A stretch of DNA of 64,000 bases from Mikania micrantha (Eukaryota > Streptophyta > Magnoliopsida > Asterales > Asteraceae): assembly GCA_009363875.1 (NCBI GenBank), contig CM018693.1:76124028-76188027 (forward strand). Direction: 5' to 3'. The stretch's first letter is position 1. The number at the start of each line of letters is the position of its first letter. Shown here one piece after another: positions 10,155-21,331 of this stretch. A program made the position numbers and the translations under genes. A model generated the notes under the pieces. The model was not told the origin of the DNA, did no database searches, and was given only the letters and a program-made list of their open reading frames with translations.

Positions 10155-13100
10155 AAGTGTTGTTATCAGGTACAGCTTCCTCTTCAAACAGTTGGGGATA
10201 CTTTAACTTCATGTGATCTTCACGTTCCCAAGTGAACTCGGGCCCGCGTTTTGAATTCCATCGAACCTTTACAATAGGAATACGACTTCGCCTCAGTTGT
10301 TTAACCTTGCGATCCATAATCTCTAAAGGTTCTTCAATGAAATGTAACTGTTCATCGACTTGAATCTCTTCGATTGGAATGACGAGACTCTCGTCAGCAA
10401 GGCATTTCTTTAGATTTGAGACGTGAAACACATCATGCACACCACTGAGTTCATCAGGTAATCTCAGTCTATACGCCACAGGACCAATACGCTCAATGAT
10501 CTCGAACGGTCCAACGTATCTTGGTGCTAACTTGCCTTTCTTTCCAAAGCGTACAACGCCTTTCCATGGGGATACCTTTAACATGACTCGGTCTCCCACT
10601 TGGAATTCCAACGGCTTGCGCCGTTTGTCGGCGTAGCTCTTTTGTCTGCTCCTTGTTGCTTGTAGTCTTCTCTGAATCTGGGCTATCTTGTCAGTGGTTT
10701 CCTGAATCAATTCAGGCCCAGTTATTCGATTGTCTCCAACTTCAGTCCAGCAGATTGGTGATCGACATTTCCGGCCATAAAGAGCCTCGAATGGTGCACA
10801 TCCGATACTGCTGTGATAACTGTTATTGTAGGAGAACTCAATCAGTGGCAAATGGGAGTCCCAATTCCCACCAAAATCTAATACACAGGTCCTCAACATG
10901 TCCTCTAGGGTTTGGATAGTACGTTCGCTTTGGCCATCCGTTTGTGGGTGGTAAGCTGTACTCAGATTCAACTGTGTTCCTAGAGATTTCTGTAATGATT
11001 GCCAGAACCTTGATGTAAATCTGCTATCTCGATCAGAAATAATAGACAATGGCACACCGTGGCGTACCACTATCTCATTGATGTATAATCTTGCCAGTTT
11101 ATCCATGGTGAAGTTCTCACGCATGGGCAAGAAATGAGCAGATTTGGTTAAACGATCAATGATTACCCAAATTGTATCATGACCGCTGGAAGTGCGGGGT
11201 AGCTTGGTAATGAAATCCATAGCTATTTGTTCCCACTTCCAGAGCGGAATCTCAGGCTGTTCCAGTAGACCAGACGGTCTCTGGTGTTCCGCCTTTACTT
11301 TCGCACACGTAAGACACTGTCCGACATACTCGGCTATGTCTTTCTTCATTCCCGGCCACCAATAAAATCCACGCAAGTCTTGGTACATTTTATCAGCACC
11401 TGGATGAACGGAGTATTTAGTCTTGTGTGCTTCATCGAAGATAAGTTTTCTCAATTCATCTACCGCAGGGATCCATATACGTTCCTTGTAGTAGATTATA
11501 CCATCAGACTTTGTGTCAAACTGTTTCTCTGCTCCGCAATCAAGTTCTTTCTTCAGATTATTTCGGTCAAGTGCTTCTTGCTGTGCTTGAACAATCTTGT
11601 CACTTAAACTGGTCTGCACAGTTATCCCCATTGCTCTAACACGTAGGGGTTTGACCCGTTCCTTCCGGCTCAAGGCATCGGCTACAACGTTCGCCTTTCC
11701 CGGATGGTATTTGATCACACAATCATAATCATTCAGAAGTTCAACCCAACGGCGCTGTCGCATGTTGAGCTCCTTCTGATCAAAGATGTGTTGCAGACTT
11801 TTGTGATCAGTGAATATGGTACACTTGGTGCCATATAAGTAATGTCTCCAAATCTTCAACGCGAAGATTACCGCTCCCAGTTCAAGATCATGAGTAGTGT
11901 AATTCTTCTCATGAATCTTTAACTGTCTTGATGCATAGGCTATGACCTTATCCCGTTGCATTAACACACAACCGAGTCCCTGATGGGAAGCATCACAGTA
12001 TACAACAAAATCATCACAGCCTTCTGGAAGAGATAGAATCGGAGCATCACATAATTTCTGTTTCAAGGTCTGAAAAGCATCTTCTTGTTTCTGCTCCCAG
12101 ACAAACGGTTCACTTTTCTGAGTTAGTTTAGTGAGAGGCAAAGCTATCTTAGAAAAGTTTGAGATAAACCTTCTGTAATAACCCGCCAATCCCAGAAAAG
12201 ACCGTATCTCCGTCGGTGTCTTCGGAGTGTCCCAATTCTTTATCGCTTCAATCTTGGCAGGGTCTACATGAATTCCCTCGCTGTTGACCACATGACCCAG
12301 AAATTGAACTTCTCTTAGCCAAAACTCACATTTGGAAAATTTGGCATAGAGTTTCTCTTCTTTCAACATCTCCAAGATCTTTCTAAGGTGTTGCTCATGT
12401 TCTGTTTTGGTCTTGGAATAAATCAGTATGTCATCAATAAAGACAATGACAAACTGATCCAAGTACGGCTTGCACACTCGGTTCATGAGATCCATGAAAA
12501 CCGCGGGTGCATTTGTCAATCCGAAAGGCATCACCATGAATTCGTAATGCCCGTATCTTGTTCGGAAGGCCGTTTTCGGTATGTCTTCATCTTGAACTCT
12601 CAGCTGATGATATCCAGACCGCAAGTCAATCTTCGAGAAGTATTGAGCTCCTTGCAGTTGGTCAAACAGATCATCAATCCTCGGCAATGGATAACGATTC
12701 TTGATGGTCAGTTTGTTCAGCTCTCTGTAATCTATGCACATTCTAAACGATCCGTCTTTCTTTTTCACGAACAAGACCGGAGCTCCCCAAGGTGAGTAGC
12801 TCGGTCTGATGAAACCCTTGTCAAGTAGCTCCTGTAACTGATTAGACAATTCCTGCATCTCTGAAGGTGCTAACCTGTAAGGAGATTTAGCAACAGGAGT
12901 TGCTCCAGGAATTAAGTCAATACGAAATTCTACCGGTCGCGCAGGTGGCAAACCTGGTAGGTCTTCGGGGAATACTTCAGGATATTCTTTCACTACTGGT
13001 ACATCTTGAATCTTCTTCTTGTCTTTCTCTTTTTCCACCACATGAGCCAGGAATGCTATGCACCGCTTCTGTAGACACTTACGCGCCTTTATGCAAGAAA

Positions 13101-14847
13101 TGATTTTGACACTTCGCTTTGCTTGATCCCCTTTAACTTCCAATACACGATCACTCGGCAATGGAATTCGAAGCAGCTTCTCCGAACAGATGACTTCCAC
13201 TCGGTTAGATGAGAGCCAATCCATTCCAACAATGATGTCAAAACTACCCAGCTCCATCGGTATCAAATCGATGGTAAATGTAAAATCATTTAGTGTCAAT
13301 GGGCAGTTCCTATAAACTGTACTGACTGTGATCTGTTTCCCGTTAGCTACTTCTATAATGTAAGGGGAGTCTAACTGTTCCTCTATGGACTCTAGTTGAC
13401 ATGCAAAGTCGGTAGAGATAAAACTCTGATCCGCACCAGTATCAAATAAGACAGATACATAAAAGTCATGTAAGAGAAACGTACCAGTGACCACATTTGG
13501 GTCCTGGCGTGCAGCTGGTGCTCCGATAGCAAAGGCTCGTCCACGGGGTGCTTGAACTGCTGGTTGTGCCTTCTTCGGGCAGTTCTTCGCAAAGTGGCCT
13601 TGGGCGCCACATTTATAGCATCCACCATGGTTCTGATTAGCTGGTGGAGGAAGAGCCAAAGCAGCATTGTTGACTGCTTGATTAGGAGTCATCCTACAGT
13701 GTTGGACCCAATGGCCCTTTCTTCCGCATCCCGTGCAATGCTTGCAGGGAGTGTCAGCAGTGTGGTGATACTGACACTTGGCACACAAAGGAAACGTGCC
13801 AGTGTAGGGTTTGCGGTTGGGGTTTTGTGGTGCTGCTGCTATTTGTTGCAGAGGTGTGGCCACCGCGTAGTTCTTGATGGTCTTCTGTTTCTTCTTTTGA
13901 TGGTGAGAGGGTTTCTTGGAAGACTCAGCCTTGTTCTTGCTGAGTTCAGCCTCTTTCTTTAAAACTCCAGAGGCTACCATGAGGTCAGTGAGTTTTCCAG
14001 ACAGTCTCACTGCAGATTCAACAGTAGTAGGGTTGGCTGAAACAACCATGCCCTGAATGCAGGCGGGAAGTCCACCTACATAACGGTCTATCCTTTTCTC
14101 CAAAGTTGGTACCATGTCAGGTACCAAAGCAACCAACTCGTGGTAACGAGTTGTGTACCCCATGTGATCCGCTCCCTTCATCACATGGTTGGATAGTTCA
14201 ACCTCCAATTTCTGCAGCTCGTTCTTGGGACAGAACTCTGTTCGCAGCAGTGTCTTGAAATCTTCCCATGGCATGGCCATGGCTTCTTCTCTTCCTCGAA
14301 CATTAATCTGACCGTTCCACCAGGTCAGAGCCCGTTTGTTGAATGTTCCCGCTGAGTAACGGACCTTGTGGTGTTCGGGGCAGCTGCAGAGATCCAACGT
14401 TGCTTCAATCTTCTCAATCCATTGGATTAGTCCAACGGCACCTTCAGACCCACTAAAACTGGGTGGTTTACATCCTACAAAGGACTTGTAGGAGTAGTGA
14501 GATGAATCTCCAGTATTCCCACTGGCTTCTCCTGATGTGTTGCCAGTGTTGAGAATCTCATTACGAAGACGAAGGAACATCTCCGGTATTGCCTCTTTCA
14601 TCTGATTCGTCATCTGGCTACTCAGTAACGTCACCAGAGCGATAGTAGCAGGGTCCATAGTCGGTGTTGTGCCTGAACCAGATGCTTGAGTAATCAATGG
14701 AGGAGGGGGAGGAGGAGGTGGAGGAGGTGGTGGTGGAGAGTCATTCGGAGACGGTGTTGAGGAGTGTGGAGCCAAGTCTTGTGGTGGTAGCTGTATCAAG
14801 GGAGGTTGTCTTCGTGGAGGCATTCTGATCATAACCAATAAAGTCAT
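10153..14847 (-). CDS. Element A: gag-pol polyprotein, intact
   Basis: 1564 codons without interruption. Order: a proline-rich N-terminus with a run of 13 Pro, the gag core, zinc knuckles ([14 protein letters not shown] and [14 protein letters not shown], near residue 415), and aspartic protease [10 protein letters not shown] with Asp469. Then come reverse transcriptase with FIDD at residues 803-806, RNase H from [10 protein letters not shown], and an integrase HHCC zinc region near 1140-1185. The integrase catalytic residues are Asp1211, Asp1272 and Glu1308, followed by a C-terminal chromodomain near 1515-1552. It encodes the particle, the enzymes for reverse transcription and integration, and the targeting domain. 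The first ATG is 14847; MIRMP at 14832 and 14823 is the part shared with element C, so the start may be one of these. Confidence 0.96.
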   Translation of the reverse strand: MTLLVMIRMPPRRQPPLIQLPPQDLAPHSSTPSPNDSPPPPPPPPPPPPPLITQASGSGTTPTMDPATIALVTLLSSQMTNQMKEAIPEMFLRLRNEILNTGNTSGEASGNTGDSSHYSYKSFVGCKPPSFSGSEGAVGLIQWIEKIEATLDLCSCPEHHKVRYSAGTFNKRALTWWNGQINVRGREEAMAMPWEDFKTLLRTEFCPKNELQKLEVELSNHVMKGADHMGYTTRYHELVALVPDMVPTLEKRIDRYVGGLPACIQGMVVSANPTTVESAVRLSGKLTDLMVASGVLKKEAELSKNKAESSKKPSHHQKKKQKTIKNYAVATPLQQIAAAPQNPNRKPYTGTFPLCAKCQYHHTADTPCKHCTGCGRKGHWVQHCRMTPNQAVNNAALALPPPANQNHGGCYKCGAQGHFAKNCPKKAQPAVQAPRGRAFAIGAPAARQDPNVVTGTFLLHDFYVSVLFDTGADQSFISTDFACQLESIEEQLDSPYIIEVANGKQITVSTVYRNCPLTLNDFTFTIDLIPMELGSFDIIVGMDWLSSNRVEVICSEKLLRIPLPSDRVLEVKGDQAKRSVKIISCIKARKCLQKRCIAFLAHVVEKEKDKKKIQDVPVVKEYPEVFPEDLPGLPPARPVEFRIDLIPGATPVAKSPYRLAPSEMQELSNQLQELLDKGFIRPSYSPWGAPVLFVKKKDGSFRMCIDYRELNKLTIKNRYPLPRIDDLFDQLQGAQYFSKIDLRSGYHQLRVQDEDIPKTAFRTRYGHYEFMVMPFGLTNAPAVFMDLMNRVCKPYLDQFVIVFIDDILIYSKTKTEHEQHLRKILEMLKEEKLYAKFSKCEFWLREVQFLGHVVNSEGIHVDPAKIEAIKNWDTPKTPTEIRSFLGLAGYYRRFISNFSKIALPLTKLTQKSEPFVWEQKQEDAFQTLKQKLCDAPILSLPEGCDDFVVYCDASHQGLGCVLMQRDKVIAYASRQLKIHEKNYTTHDLELGAVIFALKIWRHYLYGTKCTIFTDHKSLQHIFDQKELNMRQRRWVELLNDYDCVIKYHPGKANVVADALSRKERVKPLRVRAMGITVQTSLSDKIVQAQQEALDRNNLKKELDCGAEKQFDTKSDGIIYYKERIWIPAVDELRKLIFDEAHKTKYSVHPGADKMYQDLRGFYWWPGMKKDIAEYVGQCLTCAKVKAEHQRPSGLLEQPEIPLWKWEQIAMDFITKLPRTSSGHDTIWVIIDRLTKSAHFLPMRENFTMDKLARLYINEIVVRHGVPLSIISDRDSRFTSRFWQSLQKSLGTQLNLSTAYHPQTDGQSERTIQTLEDMLRTCVLDFGGNWDSHLPLIEFSYNNSYHSSIGCAPFEALYGRKCRSPICWTEVGDNRITGPELIQETTDKIAQIQRRLQATRSRQKSYADKRRKPLEFQVGDRVMLKVSPWKGVVRFGKKGKLAPRYVGPFEIIERIGPVAYRLRLPDELSGVHDVFHVSNLKKCLADESLVIPIEEIQVDEQLHFIEEPLEIMDRKVKQLRRSRIPIVKVRWNSKRGPEFTWEREDHMKLKYPQLFEEEAVPDNNT

Positions 14848-14979
14848 CGATTAGTGCAATGATCGAATACAGAAGACAATATGCAAATAAGTCTTAAGTC
14901 TTACCTTCTCTACATGCAGGGTCCCTAGGTTATAGTCTAGGCCAAACCATTTAAATAAGTGACCTATATTTCTCTATAA

Positions 14980-14996
14980 CCATGGCTCTGATACCA
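14980..14996 (-). other. Element A: primer binding site (tRNA-Met)
   Basis: On the minus strand TGGTATCAGAGCCATGG, 3 nt inside the 5' LTR. It is complementary to the 3' end of initiator tRNA-Met. The 130 bp between this site and gag is a leader with nothing else recognised. Confidence 0.9.
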
Positions 14997-14999
14997 ATC

Positions 15000-17900
15000 T
15001 GTCACACCCCGAGCCGGCGGGGTAGGATCGGGTTCCCCCGTCGGGCGGAAGGTTCCCGGGGCGCGATATCGGGAGTGATAATCAGGAGTGATCAGATTGT
15101 TTACATTGCACATGATATAAATGAGAAATGCTAATTAAAATAGAATTACAAAGTTAAATTACAGCAGTAACGTTTATAATTTAACAATGTAAATCTATTG
15201 TAGAACATCAATAAATGACTATCTTGTATTTACACAAGATATACAAAATAAATTGTTTCATGATGTCTTCAAAAGTATGCAGGTCCAAAATACTAGTCTT
15301 CTATCTGAAGTCCTAGTCCCAAAGAAATGACTTCCTAATTGACCTGTTCGTCACCTGAGAAGTCATACAAAAATAAAGGTCAACACATGGTTGGTGAGTT
15401 CATATAGTTTAGTATTTGAAAATGATTTGAAAATGATTTGATAATGATTTGGAACTCTCCTTTGGTAAAGACCTTAACCTCATTAACTTCACATGTAATA
15501 TCCAAATCGGTATGCTTATATATAGGGCATATGTAGGGTCGAACTTACCGCCCGCCCAGCCACCGTCCCACCACATACTAACCTGTATATGACACTGTTG
15601 TTAATGATAATTAAGCATTTTTACCCTTAACACAATCTCATAAGTTCTCCTGTTTGTTGTCCCTGTCATTACAACCATTTGAAATCTATGTTGATTTCAC
15701 AAGTTCATCACACAATATGATCAACCACACAATTGTATAAACAGTTATAAATGCTTAATTAAACAAGTAAATAAACATTTAATAAAATCTAAGTCCTTAT
15801 GATTGGGGCCTATGGTCATACTCGAGTAGACTAGTCTGTCAATCTAGGTACTTAGTAGTTAGGGAAACTGTAAATATCCTCAAACATACGACCTACAAAT
15901 CAAACGGTCTAGCTAGGACTTCTTGAAATGTAGGGTTTTTGTTTCGTCTGTTTTGGCATATGTTATCTCTGATATTTCCCAGGCTTTCCCTTGAAAATGA
16001 TTTATTGATTCGCCTGATTCTGTTACAAGATGTACTTGATTCGTTGATCGTAGAATACTAGATTCATTGATCAAATGTACACTTGATTCATAGTTCAACA
16101 AACACTTGATTTGTAGAACATTGAATATTGTCTTTGCAAAGATTGTTTCGTTTGATTCGTTGAAATCCCACACTTGTTTCGTCAAAATGTTTCGTATGAT
16201 TCGTTGAACTCACCCACTTGATTTGTCAAAAATGTTTCACTTGATTCATTGAAATCACCCATTTGATTCGTCAAAATGTTTGTTTTTGATCCCTTGAATT
16301 CACCCACTTGATTTGTCAAAATGTCTAGTTGATTTGTTTTGAAATGTATTGACTTATTGAAAAGTTTAGTTTAACTTGATTATTCACTTAATATATAAGT
16401 GAATCAGTTAATAAACCTGCCTAAAATCTTCCTAGACATGGTCTAGGATAACATTTACATATAATTTAAAAGCATTAAAGTAAACAATTTAAGTAAACAG
16501 TTTACGCATGCTTCTCAGCCCCGCGTTTTAAAACAAAAATGTTTAGAAAAGGGGCAATGAACTCACCTGTGCTGCTATGTAATTTGATCTAACACAAAAT
16601 GCGCACTCCTGTATGTAAGCTAAGTTTCTTCGGTTCCTGAGTTATTTTATAAGAATTCGAATATAATAAGTACGCGTAGTAGTCGTTGTGCCTAAGACCT
16701 TGATTCTTGTTGTGTGTGCAACTAAGTGTCTTAGTACTAGGTGTATCTAAGATCTACTCTATCTTAATTACCCTTCTTATGATCCCAATTCCCATGATTA
16801 GTTATACAACATTACTTTTATATTTTAGAAAATTTCGGCAGAGTTTCCTTTGTTTTTAGAGCAAATCCAGACAATTATATTGTCTATCTTATAACAAAAT
16901 CCCAATCAATTATAATAAACAAGTTTTAGAAGAAACCAATAACATTTATAAAATGCAACAATGAGCTATTATTTAAAGTCATTTAATTTATTAAAACATA
17001 AGTTATTTTCATGAAGCATATAGATTTAACATGTTAGAACTTTGAATTAACCCAATTTAGGTCAATTCCAAGTCCTTTGATTGTTCTTTGTTTCCCAACT
17101 TGATTCTTGTTCTCCCAAATTTACAACTTAGTTTGGAGTGCATAATTGAACAATCCAAATTAGTTGTATACATTTGAATAGGATTTCTAAGTGTTAGGTA
17201 TAGATGTTGAGATTAACACCAACCCTTTATGCATGATCCTTAGTCCATTTCAAAGCTTTGAGTATTCGCCTGGTCATTTCCTTGTTCTTACAACTAATTT
17301 CAATAGCCCTAGGTACTGAATTCCCTTAATTGGCCAACATTTTGAGTTCAATCCCCCTCAGGGCAGCGAACCTTATGAGGTTCTAAGTAGGGTTCGGCTA
17401 ATTCAACCCCTCCCACGAACCTTCATGGTTCGGCCAGGCTAGCTCACAAATCCTAGGGTTCGTCCCGTGGCTCGCATCTAAGGAGGTTCGCACAAGCACA
17501 GGGTTCGTCATGTGATGAAGGTTCGACCGGACATGTGGGGTTCGGCTGGCTTAAACCAGATTCTATTGAAGGCTCGTTGACCTTGGGTTCGTGAGTTGCA
17601 TGGCCATGGTTCGGCCATGCAGGGTTCGGTCCCAATAGTTCGTGACATTTTGGCTCGTCAGCATGTTGAGGGTTCGTTGTAGTCGAGGGTTCGGTTGCAG
17701 GAGATGGTTCGGTTGCAGGTGGTCCAGGGTTCGGCGGCAGGTGGGCACAGGTTCGTTGCAGGAGTCTCCCACTTGGTTGCAGGGTTCGTTACTCAGAAAA
17801 TGGTTCGGCCATGTTTGTAGGGGTTCGGCCGACGAAACTGCATCATTTTTCCAGCTCCTTAGCTCACGAACCTGTAAAGATCTTGGTGTTTCCAGCATCG

Positions 17901-18935
17901 TTTTAACTAGCTAAACCTGTTACAAACTCATTCTAACAGATTCTAACCCATGTGATAACCCAATCTACGTGTTCTAAGTGCTTTAGTGCCGATTTAAACA
18001 ACAAAACCAATTGAACTCGTGAAAACCCTCTAAAACCGAAAATATAATGGATGTTTACCTCCAATTTCGTGGATGAAATCTCGAAATACTTGTACTTCCT
18101 TGATCTACGTCGTGTAGTGGTCGTTTTGAACCGAGAATCACTTGAATCCGATGCAAGATGGTTGAGAAATCTTAGAGAGATGTTGAATATTTGTAGAGAG
18201 AGAGAGAGACGAGATTGAGAGAGAGATGTGAGGTTGGTGATGATGATTATGGCATTTAATTGCCATAATAAATGCTTCACCACACCCGGTTGATCGGTCT
18301 CGTTCGGTTTCGCGTATTATGCCGTGTCGCGTAGTTTACGCGACGAAACGACACGGTTATAAATTAGAAATCTTTTAATTATTCAAGGTTGTAATTCCTA
18401 ATAAATAAACTAATATCTTCTCAATTTAATAAAATTTTAAAATATTAATTAACTGTTTAAATCGAAATGTACGGTTGTCGCGCGTATTCGTTCGAATCGT
18501 CACCCGTACGAACACGACGATAACTATACTTTTCAATCTTGTTTTCTAATTAAAGAACATCACTCAGAACGTTAAACTTTCAGATTTATTCGTACAGATC
18601 GTCACCTATACGAATAACCCGTAAATTTAGCATTCACATAGCAATATTCGTGTGTTTTGTTCTGTAAAGTCTCACATACGTTTATACATAATATATCTTA
18701 AGCAAATAATCACATGATGGTTCTGTATTGCCAGACAATTGTCTGACTCAAGAACCATTGTTCTGAACTGTGTTTCTGTTAAATGTTTCTGAAACTGTTC
18801 TATGACAACTCACTATGATAATGATAATTGATATGAATATGAAAAGTACTGCAATGTATATGATCCGTACCTGTTTTACTGTTCATGTACTGTAGAGATC
18901 ACTGTTCCGGTGACGGTTCCGGCACTGATGTTACA
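15000..18935 (-). repeat. Element A: 5' LTR (right copy)
   Basis: 3936 bp, same length as the left copy and almost identical. The word arrays recur at about 15990-16360 and 17380-17880 and the GA-rich tract near 18200. In the element's sense direction the main array reads CGAACC. Confidence 0.93.
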
Positions 18936-18940
18936 TGTTG
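18936..18940. repeat. Target-site duplication of element A, right copy (TGTTG)
   Basis: Matches 6178-6182 and directly follows GATGTTACA, the end of A's right LTR. Confidence 0.93.
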
Positions 18941-21312
18941 CTCACGGATTCAAGGAACACAAGACTGCTAAGGAACTCTGGAATGCCTTAGTTGAAAGAT
19001 TTGAAGGAAATGAGGACATGCGAGAGAGTCGGAAGGACATGCTCAGACAAAGGTTCAACATGTTTAATCATATCAAGGGAGAGTCTCTCGAAGCACAACT
19101 CAACAGATTCACTCATCTGATGACTGAGATGACTAGTTCTGGGATTGAGATGACTAAGGGAGAGGTAAACAAGAAGCTGCTGAATTCACTACCTTACACT
19201 TGGAACTCTAACTGTACAACTATCAAAAGGACCAAGGACATGTACAAGACTTCTTTAAGTGAGCTGATCTCAATCATCAACTCATATGACATGGATGATA
19301 AGCAGAGAGCACTGAATCATGCCAGCTCAATGGGCATTGCACCTACTTCTGAAAACTCTGCTCTTCTATCAGCAATTAATCATCAATCATCAGGAATGCA
19401 TCATTATCAGCCTCCTTCCTCTCATGGAGTTCCTTTTGAGACTGCTTTCCTGTCATCTGGACAAGCTGGATCAGTGCCTAAAGTCAATCCAGAAAGTGAA
19501 GAGAATCTACTGCTATTTAAAGGATTCATGAATAGCTACAATGCTTTTATTGCAGGAGAATTGGCACCCTCAAATCTCACTCAAGACAATCTAGAGCAGA
19601 TTAATCCAGCTGATGTTGAAGAAATGGATATCTCATGGCAGATGGCAATGGCTGTGTTCAGAGCAAAGAAGTTCATCAAGAAATATGGAAGAAACAGCTT
19701 TGGAAACGCTCCGGGAAAGAAGCTTGGCTTTGATAAGTCAAAATTACGATGCTACAACTGTGACCAACCGGGTCACTTTGCCAGGGAATGTAAGCAGCCA
19801 AAGGTGGCTAAGGAAGGGGGAGAAAAGAAGCCTGAAGAGAAGTCAGGAAATACAGCTACTGGAGGAAGCGCTAGCACTTCTAAAGCGTTGGTGACTCAGG
19901 AGACTGACTCCTATGATTGGAGTGATCAAGTGCAGGAACTGGAACTGACTCTGAGTCATGCATTCATGGCTGAGGTGGACGACAAGCAAAAGGAGGTAAC
20001 TGAAAATCTTTGCTCTACCTCATGCATAAATAAAGTATTTAAGTACAGGTCGCACAATGAATCACTAATCAAAGAATTAAACAAACTTAAATACTTTAAC
20101 TCAGAATTTCTTAAAAATGAAGGAATTTTTAAAAGGAAACTTGAAGCCGAGGGTCGGGATGTGGCAAGGCTAAAAGAACTTCTAAGTGATAAAGAGTCCA
20201 ACTATCGAGAAGCTCGACGAAAAATCGATGAACTCACTCTAGAGTTGGATCAAGTCAAATCTCAACTTTCTAAATCATCAATTAAATGTGAAAGATTTGA
20301 TTATTCAAGCAAGATTTTAGAAAATATGACATCAATGCGATTCCGGGAAAAGAGGGGTAGTGGAATTGGGTATAATGAATGTGCACCACCTTTTAACCAG
20401 AATTACTCATGCATGCCAAGAATCAACACATCCGTTGATGACTTGGAATTGGATTCTAGTCGTGCTTGTGATTTTCCCACCGAACCAGTTGTGATTACAG
20501 CTGACCCTGTTATAACTAATGATTCTGAGGTTTGTGCAGAAAAACTAAGTGTTGCAGGTTTAAAGGAGGAGAAGGTAGAAAGAAGTGCAGGGAGGAGCAC
20601 AGATTGTTCATCATCCACTAGCAAATCATTTTTTGTTCCAACAATTGATTTTGATAGAAAGTTTGATGAAATTAACATTAATATCAATGATATGCCTAAA
20701 CATTTTCAGAAAACATTTGCTATAAAATCAACTCTCTCTCCTTTAACAACACAGACTGCACCGGCTCATTCCACAGTTACCAAAGAGGAAAGTTCATTGT
20801 TAAATCCTAACTGTGAACCTTATATTCCCACCTCTTTCTCTAGTCAAAGTAACTGTGATGTTAAGCCCTTTGATCCAATTGAATTTCACCAAAAGGTCTG
20901 CTGCTATGCATGTGGGAAACCAGGCCACATTGCTAGACACTGTCTGCACCGACCTACTGAATTCTTCTATGGGAAGAATCAGAAGGTCATAACTAAGGCT
21001 AAACTAGTTAACAAACATGTGAGGACTGTACCATCCTCCAAGCCTAAGGCAACCTCTAAAAAGGGGACTCAGACTCAGACTCCTTCCACTGCAAAAAGAC
21101 ATAAGAAATCAAACAAAACACAATATGGTTTTCGTAAGCAAAATCAAAGAATTTTCAAAACTAAGATAAAACCAGTTGACCAGGGCAGTGGAAGCATGAC
21201 AAAACATATTAAGCTCAATTCAGAAAGACCCAAACCCAAACCCAAGGATAGAGTTTCTTCTATTACCAAAACACCTAAATCTGTTATGATTTGGGTACCT
21301 GTTTCTCATTAA
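18941..21312 (+). CDS. S1: gag, 3' part (two zinc knuckles, coiled coil)
   Basis: Resumes in frame after element A; the frame opens upstream within A's LTR, but the gag part begins at 18941. With the 5' part it makes 897 codons. It contains the copia gag core (AKELWNALVERFEGN, then the LLNSLPYTWN block). A first CCHC knuckle CYNCDQPGHFAREC is at 19750-19791, a predicted coiled coil (about 20050-20290) follows, and a second knuckle CYACGKPGHIARHC is at 20902-20943. The tail is basic. The stop is TAA at 21310-21312. Gag forms the particle and packages RNA through the knuckles. A long gag with a coiled coil is typical of Sireviruses. Confidence 0.88.
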
Positions 21313-21331
21313 TTGAATGTATACTGTGTAG

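Larger units (their letters stand above)
6183..18935 (-). mobile_element. Element A: intact Ty3/gypsy chromovirus (Tekay-like)
   Basis: 12,753-bp minus-strand element with two 3936-bp LTRs (6183-10118 and 15000-18935) in which I find only two differences: 6800 C versus 15617 T, and one in the CTAAAAC(T/C)GAAAA word near 9217 versus 18034. It has TGTTG duplications, a tRNA-Met primer site, a polypurine tract and one unbroken gag-pol ORF of 1564 codons. It belongs to the same family as the degraded element C. It is the deepest insertion in its chain and by LTR identity the youngest. Nothing in the sequence prevents it from being autonomous. Confidence 0.95.

Noticed and set aside
21295..21331. 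A 37-nt GT...AG intron fusing S1 gag to pol
   Set aside because: The frame would work, but the length is well below the known minimum for plant introns, and the equivalent 35-nt segment in S2 does not restore frame. Kept only as an alternative in the gag-pol finding.
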